A model generated the notes under the pieces. The model was not told the origin of the DNA, did no database searches, and saw only the letters and a program-made list of their open reading frames with translations. Both the position numbers and the translations under genes were made by a program. Source: Panulirus ornatus (Eukaryota; Arthropoda; Malacostraca; Decapoda; Palinuridae). From it: DNA of 64,000 nt. The stretch lies in NCBI RefSeq assembly GCF_036320965.1, contig NC_092239.1:644320-708319 (forward strand), read 5' to 3'. This document shows positions 42,308-55,690 of the stretch, one piece after another; the stretch's first letter is position 1; every line of letters begins with the position of its first letter.

Positions 42308-42311
<4 letters not shown>
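41683..42311 (-). mobile_element. LINE-A copy L13, 5'-truncated
   Basis: Minus-strand copy. The coding part 42311-41887 is open to its stop (141 codons) and carries a 3-bp in-frame deletion beside LYGCEAW (reads PIMYGCEAW). It has a 3' UTR, hairpin CTCGC-AAAC-GCGGG and A/T-rich tail. TA lies on both sides. Confidence 0.9.

Positions 42312-42399
<88 letters not shown>
42312..42399. repeat. (TA)n at the truncated 5' end of L13
   Basis: TA tract of about 88 bp. Confidence 0.95.
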
Positions 42400-42401
<2 letters not shown>

Positions 42402-43290
42402 TATATATGAATTAGCAACTGTGTTACAGTACACGCCGGCCATGGACGTAACAAATGGAGTAATAAACAAAATTATCAAGGAGCAAAAAACCTTGTGTGA
42501 GCCACCACAGGAGTAACCCTTAATCATCATGAGAGATAAACACCTGAGCCCCGCAGCGCTGCCCCTCGGTACCTTGTCAACAGGGTCGTAACAACATGGC
42601 GGCGATAAATAAGCTACTAATCACTTGAAAATCAATTTTGTCAAGCCATTTTGAATAGAAAAGATCTTCTAATGATGGGGAGTTGATTCGCTGAGCTGAC
42701 GAGCCTTAGACAGATGATAATTCCATGTGTGCTGGAAGGAAAAACTAAAGGCAAGACTGCACGGAATCCCTAACGCCGGGGTGAGCCTGGATTACCAGCT
42801 TCCCGCGAGGAAAGAACGGGGAAAAGTGGCAGCTGTGTTAGCTGTTCCATAACAAGTGTGAAATGAAGATCCCAATACGTAGGCCGGGGGCAACTCCTCC
42901 GTGGAGAGCGAGAGCACAGATGGTGCAGCACTTGACCCCACTATTTGTGTCACACACTTCAGCAGCTCAGTCTTCGTACCGCCCCTCCACAACTCTCATG
43001 CTGCCTTAATCTTCATCACCCTTGTGCCTAACCAACTCTGAGAATCAGTCTACTCAGGGAGCTGCCACACATAATGAACTATAACCTTTTCATATCATCC
43101 CAAACCCTCGTTCGTAGAGATGATAGGAAGAGACTTGATCTGCAAGTGTTGTACTCTGAAGAGGGAGTTTACGCAGACTAAAAGCTGCAAGGTTTGTATT
43201 TCATGTGTTCAGAAGAGGATTTGAATCTTTTTTATGTTAGCTGAAACAGCATGAGCAACTTTGGCCCTAATCAAAGCAATCTCATTAACG

Positions 43291-43292
<2 letters not shown>
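42400..43292. other. No recognisable gene
   Basis: Unique sequence. Short frames only. Confidence 0.55.

Positions 43293-43380
<88 letters not shown>
43293..43380. repeat. (TA)n at the truncated 5' end of L14
   Basis: About 88 bp of TA. The L14 open frame extends into it (YIYI codons) by chance. Confidence 0.95.
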
Positions 43381-43382
<2 letters not shown>

Positions 43383-44952
43383 TCGAGGTGGTGTGCAAAG
43401 TGAGAGGGTTAGGGAAAATGATTTGGTAAACAGAGAAGAGGTAGTAAAAGCTTTGCGGAAGATGAAAGCCGGCAAGGCAGCAGGTTTGGATGGTATTGCA
43501 GTGGAATTTATTAAAAAAGGGGGTGACTGTATTGTTGACTGGTTGGTAAGGTTATTTAATGTATGTATGACTCATGGTGAGGTGCCTGAGGATTGGCGGA
43601 ATGCGTGCATAGTGCCATTGTACAAAGGCAAAGGGGATAAGAGTGAGTGCTCAAATTACAGAGGTATAAGTTTGTTGAGTATTCCTGGTAAATTATATGG
43701 GAGGGTATTAATTGAGAGGGTGAAGGCATGTACAGAGCATCAGATTGGGGAAGAGCAGTGTGGTTTCAGAAGTGGTAGAGGATGTGTGGATCAGGTGTTT
43801 GCTTTGAAGAATGTATGTGAGAAATACTTAGAAAAGCAAATGGATTTGTATGTAGCATTTATGGATCTGGAGAAGGCATATGGTAGAGTTGATAGAGATG
43901 CTCTGTGGAAGGTATTAAGAATATATGGTGTGGGAGGAAAGTTGTTAGAAGCAGTGAAAAGTTTTTATCGAGGATGTAAGGCATGTGTACGTGTAGGAAG
44001 AGAGGAAAGTGATTGGTTCTCATTGAATGTAGGTTTGCGGCAGGGGTGTGTGATGTCTCCATGGTTGTTTAATTTGTTTATGGATGGGGTTGTTAGGGAG
44101 GTGAATGCAAGAGTTTTGGAAAGAGGGGCAAGTATAAAGTCTGTTCTGGATGAGAGAGCTTGGGAAGTGAGTCAGTTGTTGTTCGCTGATGATACAGCGC
44201 TGGTGGCTGATTCATGTGAGAAACTGCAGAAGCTGGTGACTGAGTTTGGTAAAGTGTGTGAAAGAAGAAAGTTAAGAGTAAATGTGAATAAGAGCAAGGT
44301 TATTAGGGACAGTAGGGTTGAGGGTCAAGTCAATTGGGAGGTAAGTTTGAATGGAGAAAAACTGGAGGAAGTGAAGTGTTTTAGATATCTGGGAGTGGAT
44401 CTGACAGCGGATGGTACCATGGAAGCGGAAGTGAATCATTGGGTGGGGGAGGGGGCGAAAATCCTGGGAGCCTTGAAGAATGTGTGGAAGTCGAGAACAT
44501 TATCTCGGAAAGCAAAAATGGGTATGTTTGAAGGAATAGTGGTTCCAACAATATTGTATGGTTGCGAGGCGTGGGCTATGGATAGAGTTGTGCGCAGGAG
44601 GATGGATGTACTGGAAATGAGATGTTTGAGGACAATGTGTGGTGTGAGGTGGTTTGATCGAGTAAGTAACGTAAGGGTAAGAGAGATGTGTGGAAATAAA
44701 AAGAGCGTGGTTGAGAGAGCAGAAGAGGGTGTTTTGAAATGGTTTGGGCACATGGAGAGAATGAGTGAGGAAAGATTGACCAAGAGGATATATGTGTCGG
44801 AGGTGGAGGGAACGAGGAGAAGTGGGAGACCAAATTGGAGGTGGAAAGATGGAGTGAAAAAGATTTTGTGTGATCGAGGCCTGAACATGCAGGAGGGTGA
44901 AAGGAGGGCAAGGAATATAGTGAATTGGATCGATGTGGTATACCGGGGTTGA
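43381..44952 (+). CDS. Partial LINE-A protein: RT and C-terminal region, no stops
   Basis: 523 codons plus stop, lacking the endonuclease, the linker and a native start. The frame begins at the GRGGVQSERVREN phrase. RT motifs in order: GLDGIAVEF, NYRGISLLS, the AFMDLEKAY block (43855; D at 43864-43866), LRQGCVMSPWLFN (44035), FADD (44182-44193), NVNKSK and FRYLGVDL. Then come LYGCEAW (44554), GHMERM, GRPNWRWKDGV and the end VVYRG. The motif A neighbour reads AYGRVD where L3, L12 and L18 have AYDRVD, a change at a well-conserved Asp that is not the presumed catalytic one. It has no promoter or leader, so it is probably not expressed as such. Confidence 0.85.
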
Positions 44953-45155
44953 CGTGCTGTCAGTGGGTTGAATCAGGGCATGTGAAGCGTCTGGGGTAAA
45001 CCATGGAAAGCTGTGTAGGTATGTATATTTGCGTGTGTGGACGTATGTATATACATATGTATGGGGGTGGGTTGGGCCATTTCTTTCGTCTGTTTCCTTG
45101 CGCTACCTCGCAAACGCGGGAGACAGCGACAAAGCAAAAAAAAAAAAAAAAAAAG

Positions 45156-45159
<4 letters not shown>
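43381..45159 (+). mobile_element. LINE-A copy L14, 5'-truncated, open RT frame
   Basis: Plus-strand copy of about 1.78 kb from just upstream of the RT to the A tail (about 19 A, then GAAAA). The 3' UTR of about 190 bp has the usual hairpin. TA lies on both sides. It is the only copy with the whole RT and C-terminal region uninterrupted. Confidence 0.93.

Positions 45160-45210
<51 letters not shown>
45160..45210. repeat. (TA)n between L14 and IR-1a
   Basis: TA tract of about 51 bp that is at once the L14 3' flank and the IR-1a left flank. Confidence 0.95.
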
Positions 45211-45214
<4 letters not shown>

Positions 45215-45464
45215 CTATGAGTCCACGGGGAAAATAAAACACGAAAGTTCCCAAGTGCACTTTCGTGTAATAATCACATCATCAGGGGAGACACAAGAGA
45301 GAAATATAACAGTCAGTTGATATACATCTAAGAGACGAAGCTAGGACGCCATTTGGTAAACATGTGATTTCTCTATTGTGTCTCCCCTGATGATGTGATT
45401 ATTACACGAAAGTGCACTTGGGAACTTTTCGTGTTTCATTTTCCCCGTGGACTCATAGGAATAT
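45211..45464. repeat. IR-1a: inverted repeat with ~95-bp arms
   Basis: Left arm 45211-45306 and right arm 45369-45464 are near-perfect reverse complements (two substitutions and one indel seen), with a 62-bp spacer. The left side is a ~165-bp repeat unit (45211-45375) that also occurs at 47492-47654. The right arm is its first ~95 bp turned back. On the strand of the right arm it carries CTGATGA and GAAA in hammerhead-like order. A TA tract flanks the left directly. On the right, TA begins 33 bp further on. Confidence 0.85.
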
Positions 45465-45492
45465 ATTGATCACGCGCAAAATTGTGATCCTT

Positions 45493-45497
<5 letters not shown>

Positions 45498-45553
<56 letters not shown>
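45498..45553. repeat. (TA)n tract
   Basis: TA tract of about 56 bp just right of IR-1a. Confidence 0.95.
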
Positions 45554-45554
<1 letters not shown>

Positions 45555-47370
45555 GATGGACCTTTCAGAGCCAATTTCAAGAATCAGACCATCATGATGA
45601 ACTGAAGTCGTCCTGAAAAAATATTTGAAAGATACATTTGAAAGCGACAATACTGTCACTTAACATGATTTCCATATTCAGATAAAGTCATCATAAAATT
45701 CTTGTGAAGTATGAACATTTATATAAAATTTCCCAAATGTAACGAAAGAAATTTTTGATTCCCTTTATGATATTCATTGGTAATGATAATTCAACGTCTT
45801 GTTTTGCTGTTTCATATACTTTGATTACAATCACCAAAATGTATCGTCGTCAATAAGAAATTTCTTGATAGCCTGAGGTGAGCTCTACGTGCTAGTCCTA
45901 ACTAAATCTAGCCTTAGGCTTAATACTGAAAGTTAGGTAGGCACTGTCTCCGGCCCAAGACCGTCTGGTTCTGGTGTCACACTGTACATACCTCTACAGC
46001 CAAACCCCAAGTCCGTTACGAGTGACAAGTAACGACTTCTCTCCCGGACGTTGGGTTCCTCGTCACCATAATGCTTCACGAGTATTGATAGGACTCTTGG
46101 TGTTGACAAAAAACGTCTGTCTCCTTGATATCCCCCAGAAGAAAGGAGTAATGAATGACATTATCCGTTGCGTGTAGGCCTACCTGCTCCCATGCTGCTG
46201 GTAGAATCTCAACCTGCGACAGATATATTGCTACAGTATATGTGGAAGGGAGGCGGCATGTGTAATGATGTGAAGTACGTTTTTGAAAAGTTGCGAGGAG
46301 TAGAGAGGTGGCCATGCCTACGAGCTATATAAAGAGTTCTAGGAAAAGTTATAATGCGGGAAACAAAGAAGCGAGGGGGTAGGTGGTAGAGCATGTGTAC
46401 CTTCTGGCTCAGGATATGTGGCCATGAATATTAGAATTGTCCCTGCTGGCCTCCTCAGAGGTGATGCCTTTTTGTTCAGTTCTCTATCCCAGTGGGAAGG
46501 TGTTCGCTTGGGGAGCTGGTCATCCGGGGAAGCGGAAACTCTTACCACTCGATTCAGATGTGACTCATGCGCTCTCCAAGCAGCAAATACCAAGATCGTT
46601 GGGTTATATAACATACTTCAGCAGATTCATCAGTCTCTGTTAACTAACCCAGACTCATCGAAGACTATATGAATGAGCATCCATCGTTAACCTTATATTT
46701 CCATTATTAAGGAAGATTCAGATTTTCAGATACCTTAGGAAATCTTTATTCTTTAGCATGAATAAGTTTGTATAAAACTGAGATGATTATGATGCATACT
46801 GTCGCTAGATTGGCATGAGAAAGTAACAGATGCACACTATGTACTCTGCTAATTCCGAAATTTTATTATGAAAACAATATATTTTTTTCCTTGAGTGAGA
46901 AAAGGACCTGAAGAAAGATTATCGTTATCTTACAGAAGTCTGGTCCAGTTTCTTGTCATCCTGCTTCGTTAACCGCCATCTAGATTACTTCACATCCAGA
47001 GGATTATCTAACAGAGCTGATGTCTGAGAAGGAAATTCTATATATAGAAAACTTCCACATATAACTAAGAAATGAGAGTTGAAATACTAGATGTCTATAG
47101 GGATCGAAGTCCAAGTGATAATGAAGTTTATGAAAAGAATTTTAATTCTATTATAACGACCATAGATATTACACTCTTGTCATGTTACTAGATTTCCAGT
47201 ACAGTTTAGTTTGTGGCTGATAGTAGAAAGACGTGTCTTTAGTTCCCGGTACTGTTGCTAGAGAGCATTATAGACTGAACTTCATGCTTCTTACCAGAAC
47301 AATCAGTATGCTGAAGGAATTTACTGTTGTTCGTTAAAAATGTCAGGGTCTCAGGATATCATGTATCCCT

Positions 47371-47372
<2 letters not shown>
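45554..47372. other. No recognisable gene
   Basis: Unique sequence. A pair of opposed frames at 46418-46672 (plus, 84 codons) and 46614-46339 (minus, 91 codons) are the longest and have no recognised domain. Confidence 0.5.

Positions 47373-47423
<51 letters not shown>
47373..47423. repeat. (TA)n tract
   Basis: TA tract of about 50 bp, some 70 bp left of IR-1b. Confidence 0.95.
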
Positions 47424-47425
<2 letters not shown>

Positions 47426-47490
47426 TCCGGATTCACACCATAAAAACACCTAAATTAGAAACTTGGGTTCAGTTCCAGCGTGATAAAGTA

Positions 47491-47681
47491 TATTCCTATG
47501 AGTCCACGGGGAAAATGAAACACGATAAGTTCCCAAGTGCACTTTCGTGTAATAATCACATTATCAGGGGAGACACAAGAGAGAAATATAAGAGTCTGTT
47601 GATATACAACGAAGAGACGTAGCTAGGACGCCATTTGGTAAACATGTGATTGTCTTGGACAATCACATGTTTACCAAATAC
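47491..47681. repeat. IR-1b: second copy, ending in a perfect 21-bp hairpin
   Basis: 47492-47654 matches the IR-1a unit with about ten substitutions. Its end folds back: 47634-47654 and 47658-47678 are exact reverse complements (21 bp) around a 3-base loop (TTG). A TA tract follows at 47683. The hammerhead-like CTGATGA reads CTGATAA here. Confidence 0.85.
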
Positions 47682-47682
47682 A

Positions 47683-49624
<1,942 letters not shown>

Positions 49625-49798
49625 CTGACGTACGATTGCTGGTTCCTGACCATGGGTTCTTGGCTGACGAACGACTGTTGACTCCTGACCACGATTTCCT
49701 GGCTGACATACAACCTATGGCTGACGTGCGACCTCTTATTCCTGACCACTGGTGCCTGGCTGACACGTGACCATTCGTTTCTGACCACGGATACCTAA
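49625..49798 (-). repeat. 39-bp minisatellite with frame-preserving spacing
   Basis: Units of the type CTGACGTACGATTGCTGG start at 49625, 49664, 49703, 49721 and 49760. Spacings are 39, 39, 18 and 39 bp, all multiples of three. On the minus strand each unit reads a VVRNQQS-YVSQEP-like 13-residue phrase in an open frame (frame 49788-49402). Substitutions are frequent. It could be a relic of a repetitive coding exon, but no start, splice or homologue is visible. Confidence 0.75.
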
Positions 49799-49834
49799 TG
49801 CTCCGCAAACAGAAGACACACACACACACGCACA

Positions 49835-49837
<3 letters not shown>

Positions 49838-49886
<49 letters not shown>

Positions 49887-49887
49887 A
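49838..49887. repeat. (TA)n-(TG)n compound tract
   Basis: TA tract with short CA and TG tails on its sides. Confidence 0.9.
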
Positions 49888-52800
49888 TGCAGGATTAATA
49901 TCAATAAATCTATTCGGGCAAGTATGTAGCGGAGGCTCACAAAACTTCCTAGAGGAAAAAGTTCACGTGGTTGTAGTTGTAGGTTCGAACTCCAATAACA
50001 GGAATCAGACATATAATGTTGAAAACTAACAAGGTCATCACTCCTTATATCTGCAGACTTTCTCTCATAACGAGGCAACCTTCCGTTTTCACTGACGTTA
50101 CTCTCATTCATTTTTGTTAAGAGAGGGAGGAGCTGTCAAGAGATGCACGTCAGCTTGATCATGCGTGATGCACGTTGCAGGTAGGTAAGGGCGAGAACTC
50201 TGAGAATTGTACTCAAGCTGGATCTCCAAGGAGTGAGATCATGCTGGGCAAGACCGAGGAAGAGATGAAATAACTGTGTTCGAGAAAATGTTTGTAACTG
50301 CGTGGCGAGCCACAACGCTGGATGCAACTCCCTCATGATCAACCCCAGTGGAGAAGCATCAGGGCAGCGGTGGCCAAGGGTGGGTCACCATACGACCCGA
50401 GTAAGGGAGTATATCTGGCAAGTGTAGTCGTATATGTTGACATATGTGAGACGTTTATCTTTAACAACTAAAGGTCGTACAACTTAATACAAGAGGGTAT
50501 ATGGGTCGTGTATCTTGACATATGTAGACCATATAATTTAACGGATGGGTTGATAAATTATGAGATGTTAAGGTACTATATTTTGACATAAGTGAATCGT
50601 ATTCTAATGCACGTGGGAGACATAACTAACCAACACATGCAATGTACATTGGGTGGGGGGAGGGGGTGGCAAATACGACACACAAACGTATATATTGTAC
50701 TCGGGGACACGTACCAATATTAGTAACATGATGAGGATACAAACAATACATCAGCATACAGTGTGTATAATTTACGATTGTCCATTTCCTTGCCTGCCTT
50801 GTCTACTCTGAACACCTAGAATATCTGCAGAAGAATAGTGTCTGACCAGCATGGCAGACCTTGCATAAGTTGCATGTTCTGTTGAAGGTTCACGAGACAG
50901 TGAGAATGATGACATGACTTTAAGAAGTTATAATTTGCCATTTTCCAGTGAAAAGAGAATCAGGGTTCCTCAGGCTTGATGAATGCAAGAAGTAGCTCGA
51001 CAGTATAGCATCTTACGCCTGAAGGGGGCGCAGATAGCTATACTTGTCCCTACCCTTGGCTGATAGGTACTGGGGAAGTACCTCAGCAAAGTAAGGGATG
51101 CTGCAGATTACAAGGGACAGCAAAATACTGCAACAATGCATGTAGCCTTAGAGCTATAGTAACTTTTACTTCCAGTTGGTGTGGAGACGCTGGCACTTCA
51201 TTGTCTTATGACCTGGAATCGGGGCTCATCGAGTCAAGTAAAGGCAAGAGAGCAGGTAGTTTTTTTTTTTTTTTTTTTGTATTAGTGCCTTATGATAGCT
51301 ACAGGGCGAGGGAATGCAAGTTCTATCTTCACTTCACGTCCCCCTTCCAAAAACTGAAGGAACATAGCACATGATTTAATTCTTTTACTTTAGCGAATTA
51401 AAGCGGAAGATTGGTCTCCAACAGAATGTTTTCAGTGATAAGTTTACCTCTATAACCACAAAAACCTTTTTTTCATCATCCCTCCTCTTTTTATCACTAA
51501 GTCTCATCTTACAGTCTTTATCATGCATTTCTATTCTCGCCCTGGTCCAGGCGGGGCCGCGCTCCCTCACATTATTTGTGTTGGTCCAGTCAACCATGTA
51601 ATGTGCTATCGCCAGTCCATCTTGCACTACTGAATAGAGGCCAGGTTGGCCAGGCGACACTGTGTATGTTAGACCCTGCCTCCCTCCACTACCATCCTCC
51701 TGTTTCTCTCTGTCTGTGTCTGTATGTTTATGCACGCGTGTATTGCCTGTTTGTCTGTCTGTCTGTTAATATTTTGATATGTGTCTTCTTCCTTTTCTTT
51801 CTATGGATATCTTATTTCTTTTTTGCCTTTCTCTCTTTTCTATTCTCACTTTCATTTTTTCTTCCCTTTACTTTACTTTCTTTTTCTCTCTTCTCTGGGT
51901 GAAACATCCCTCCATAGGACAGGGAATGAGAGCAATGATCCTTCATACGGGAAGTTCACTGAAGGGAGGAGGTCTTTAGATCATGCCGGCCTTTTAATCT
52001 AGAGGTATTGTGTGGCGGCCATTCTTCTCCCTTTCTCACCCCCTTAACCATCCTCACCCTATTCTGTCTACTTCCATTTTCATCACGGCTTCCCATCATA
52101 TTTTTTTCATCACCTGGTCGTTCGTCCTAGAGAAACATATTTGGCTGGATCCAGTACATGCCTCACCTTCGTACGTAAAATAACTGATGTGAAAACGGAT
52201 TTCAGTCTTGTTGTGGAAACTGAAACCTTCATTAGAAGAGGAACTACGTCTGTTCTGGGTTAAAAGTAAAGTAAATGTCGTTGTTCTTAGAAGGTTTAAA
52301 GCATGCTGGTGTCCAGGAAGTGAACGAAAATCAGGCAGCTTTTCGTTCGTTTCGTTGCCACGACCGTAACGGCGACTTTAGACATTGTGTTTACTTCTTT
52401 CTCGCCCTCTACCCAGATTCATTGTGTTTTTCTCCCTCTTGCTTTTATACTTTCCTCCTGTATCTATCAGATCTCATCAGGGGGAGGCAGTACGCACGAG
52501 AAAACCACAATAATAGGAGGAAGAATTGGTAGAGAAAAGAAGCGAGGGCTAGAAGCCTTCGCTCTCCGGAGTCTGCTGAGGCTATATTGAGAGTGGCTGG
52601 GATCTACTTGGGCTGGTTACTTGCAAAATTTATGAAAGTAAAGACGAAAACTACAATAGAGTTTTGACAAAATGTTATGTTGCTGTACCATGCTTTATCA
52701 AAATTAGAGATATAGGTGCACCGATCTATCATAGACGGCAAAACGTTTCTCTTAAATTCCTACTTACATCTTCCCCTTTAAATAAGGTGCTTAGTTACCT

Positions 52801-53172
52801 TAAAAAGTACTAGATTCTCTTTTCATTAATTCTTTCACCTTCTGTTTCTTTCATACAAGGCTTAGCTCCGGCGAGGACTCTTTATGTTCGACTGTTGCCT
52901 TCAGATTAAAAAAACAAGGAAAAGAGAGATCCCAGTAATTGCCATACGTAGTCAAGTAATTTTTCATGGCAAGAATACATTTGCAAGTGTTCATTTCCCC
53001 TTGATCAACAATTGTTACTGTGGAGGAATCAACAGCTATAATGTTCCCATTAAGGTTTAGGCACATATTTGTTATTCAAGTATTATAAAGATGTTCATTA
53101 CTTCACTGTCAAATATCACGGATATACCATTACCCGAGGTCTTCAGGCAACGCGTGAAAGGTATAATCACTA
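49888..53172. other. No recognisable gene (about 3.3 kb)
   Basis: Unique sequence. The largest frame is minus 51735-51385 (116 codons), which is charged at its C-terminal half and has no domain that I recognise. A T run lies at 51261-51279 and a pyrimidine-rich stretch at 51775-51900. Confidence 0.5.
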
Positions 53173-53316
53173 CAATATTATATCTGTAATAGTAAAGGAT
53201 AATTAGGTCAATATTATATCTGTAATAGTAAAGGATAATTAGATCAATATTATATCTGTAATAGTAAAGGATAATTAGATCAATATTATATCTGTAATAG
53301 TAAAGGATAATTAGAT
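53173..53316. repeat. 36-bp minisatellite, four near-identical units
   Basis: Units begin at 53173, 53209, 53245 and 53281, each 36 bp (CAATATTATATCTGTAATAG and 16 more). The only difference is GG against GA at one position in the first unit. A fifth partial unit starts at 53317. The near-identity indicates a recent expansion. Confidence 0.95.
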
Positions 53317-53977
53317 CAATATCTGGTTCTGCCGGGATAGCGCTGAACTGGTTTACTGTGTCTGACGAGACTTGTCTTAATTGGCAAAGCTACAGTGGCT
53401 GTGCCTAAGGTGGCCATACTGTCATGAAGGTAGTGGCTCGGGTAATAGACTTAGGAATAGTTCCTTATTTGCTATCTAATTGATTTCTCAAATGAAGTCT
53501 CATTAAAGAACAGTGAACTGCACACCGAATGGCTCGCCATGTAATTGCCAGGGGAAGTTTAGATTGGTTCAGCATTAGTGTCTGGGTGTTACACGATAGC
53601 GGTACAGAGATTACTCAGCTGATCAGTTCGCCATGGAGGCCATAATCAAGACGAATTCTTTGAGCTAAATATGAAGGTCCTAACACCCTTGATAGTGTCA
53701 TATATATATATATCCCCTTTTAATGACCATGGTCAATGCTACGGTTTTAGGAAGAAAATCAAAATGAAAATCAAGCCAAGTCAAAAATATATCATTCTAA
53801 AGTAAGTTACATTCTATAATAATTGATTAACATAATTCAACCCGTAGAACACGAAGATATGACCCTGCATCACGACGGACGACCCTTGATCAAAAGGTTA
53901 CGACTCTAACGTATGATGATTTGACTTGTCAGCTGGTCACTAATTAAGGGTAAGACTAAATGTCAGACCTTATACCC
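53317..53977. other. No recognisable gene
   Basis: Unique sequence. Isolated 21-bp-type words (ACGACCCTTGATC) appear near 53880-53900 in the opposite orientation. Confidence 0.5.
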
Positions 53978-54040
53978 GAGGTTCTTACCGTCCTGCACAA
54001 GGGTCGTATTTTCTTGCTCAATGATCGTACCGTCTAGCTC
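53978..54040 (+). repeat. 21-bp minisatellite, 3 units
   Basis: Three consecutive 21-bp units starting at 53978, 53999 and 54020, of the AAGGGTCGTATTTTCTTGC type. Confidence 0.75.
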
Positions 54041-54660
54041 GAGGGATTAAGTATTCCACGCGACCCTCCCCAAGATTGAGTCTCTGGAGGCTACTTGGAA
54101 CATGAATACCTAACCTAACCTCGCTATGAAGCTTGATAAATACAGGGATACATTTCCTTTGCGTAGTTCGTCAAGTTGCATTCCCTCAATGTTGTAGAGA
54201 CGCCTGCTTGATGGTGGTTGTAGTTAAGTCTGTCGCTCTTTACTGGACGCCATTCTTGATATCAACAGCAAGGATATACTACATCACAGATATCAACAAA
54301 TCGACATTACGTGTCTACAGTCACACATCTTTAACAATATCTTTCATTTTTAATCTACGAATATCGTTTGAATACTTCTTATTCCACTAGACGGATACGA
54401 AACGAACTGAAGGGGAAGACATCGAACAGAGAGAAAAGATTTCGACTCCAAAACTTATGATTCGGGTAAAGTTATACCAGGAAAATCCAAGAATATCTAC
54501 TTTATGACAGGCTGCGTTGAATGGTATGTTGGTTCAAAACGTCATATGACACGTGCTTATTAAGTGCAAAAAGAAATATTTCACTGAAAGTTGTATGCAT
54601 GTTAAAAACACACTCCACTGCAGTGACTCATCATCTTGTTTTGTATACTAGGGAAATATC

Positions 54661-54662
<2 letters not shown>
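54041..54662. other. No recognisable gene
   Basis: Unique AT-rich sequence. Confidence 0.5.

Positions 54663-54708
<46 letters not shown>
54663..54708. repeat. (GT)n microsatellite
   Basis: Uninterrupted GT tract. Confidence 0.95.
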
Positions 54709-54711
<3 letters not shown>

Positions 54712-55359
54712 TGAGAAGCAAAGTAGGGGGTTAAGGCGAGGAGAGTTGGTCGGGTGCTCAACACAGCAGCAGGCTGGGGTCAGCGGTGTCAAGCGGTGCT
54801 AAAATGCCACTTGTCGTTACTAGGCCACAGGAACTACCAGAGAGTGACTGGACGTCACCCAAGCCTCAGGAACCATCAAGAACCCGCTGGTGGTCAGGGC
54901 ACCTGAGGCAGGGCATCTGGCATAACCTTACGTACTGAGGCAAGGGTCACTGCAAGAGCGCTCCAATGACAGCCGGCTCAGAGACTACCTGGGGAAATCT
55001 TCCCTTGCAGCTGGGCTTGAACGGCGTGTAATTAATACAAATTACAGGAAAGGTTCTTTTGTAACGCCTTAATGGTCGACAGTTACCTGCATTAATACGC
55101 AGGCTCAGAAATATGCTTTTAATGGACGTGAGGTCCGACCACGAGAGCAAAAAAACTACCCAGCCCTTTCATGGTTTTCTGGCGGTAATTCTGGGGTAGT
55201 TGAAGTGCCACTCCTTCCTCGAATCCCTTATCACCCACCTCCCAAGGGCTGGGCCATGTGCAGGGGAAGGGGAGTTGCATCAATCTCCCATTTCCATCTG
55301 GCTGGAGACGGGAACCTGACCTGATGACAAAGAAACTGGCTAAGCAAAGGAACATCAAT
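54709..55359. other. No recognisable gene
   Basis: Unique sequence of balanced composition, short frames only. Confidence 0.5.
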
Positions 55360-55690
55360 TTTCGAGGGAATCCTTGATAAGTGAAAGGAATCTGTTGAAC
55401 TGAGATGGTCTTTTCAAGCAGAGGTAAACATGGTCAGGTGAAGAGTAACATAACCGGAGAAAGATGATTTGATTGATAAAATGAATTCAGGAGTTCTGAA
55501 AGGAACTTTGGTCTCGTAAGGTGAAGCGCCTGAACATTGAGAAAAACCTCGCCATATGATGGGCAACCTGAGCCTTTTAGATAACTGGAACCTGATCAGT
55601 TGAGGGAAATCTGGCTTACTGAAAGGAACCTATCCACCTGAGATGAACTTAGATGATTAAGGGGCACCTGGCTAGGTGAAGGGAAGAAAT
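55360..55690 (+). repeat. Degenerate ~20-24-bp minisatellite
   Basis: The phrase GAAAGGAACCT-n-CACCTGAG and variants recur about every 20-24 bp with heavy divergence (clearest at 55375, 55500, 55590, 55635 and 55660). Confidence 0.5.

Noticed and set aside
51385..51735. 116-codon minus-strand frame as a host exon
   Set aside because: No recognisable domain and no supporting splice context; may be chance.
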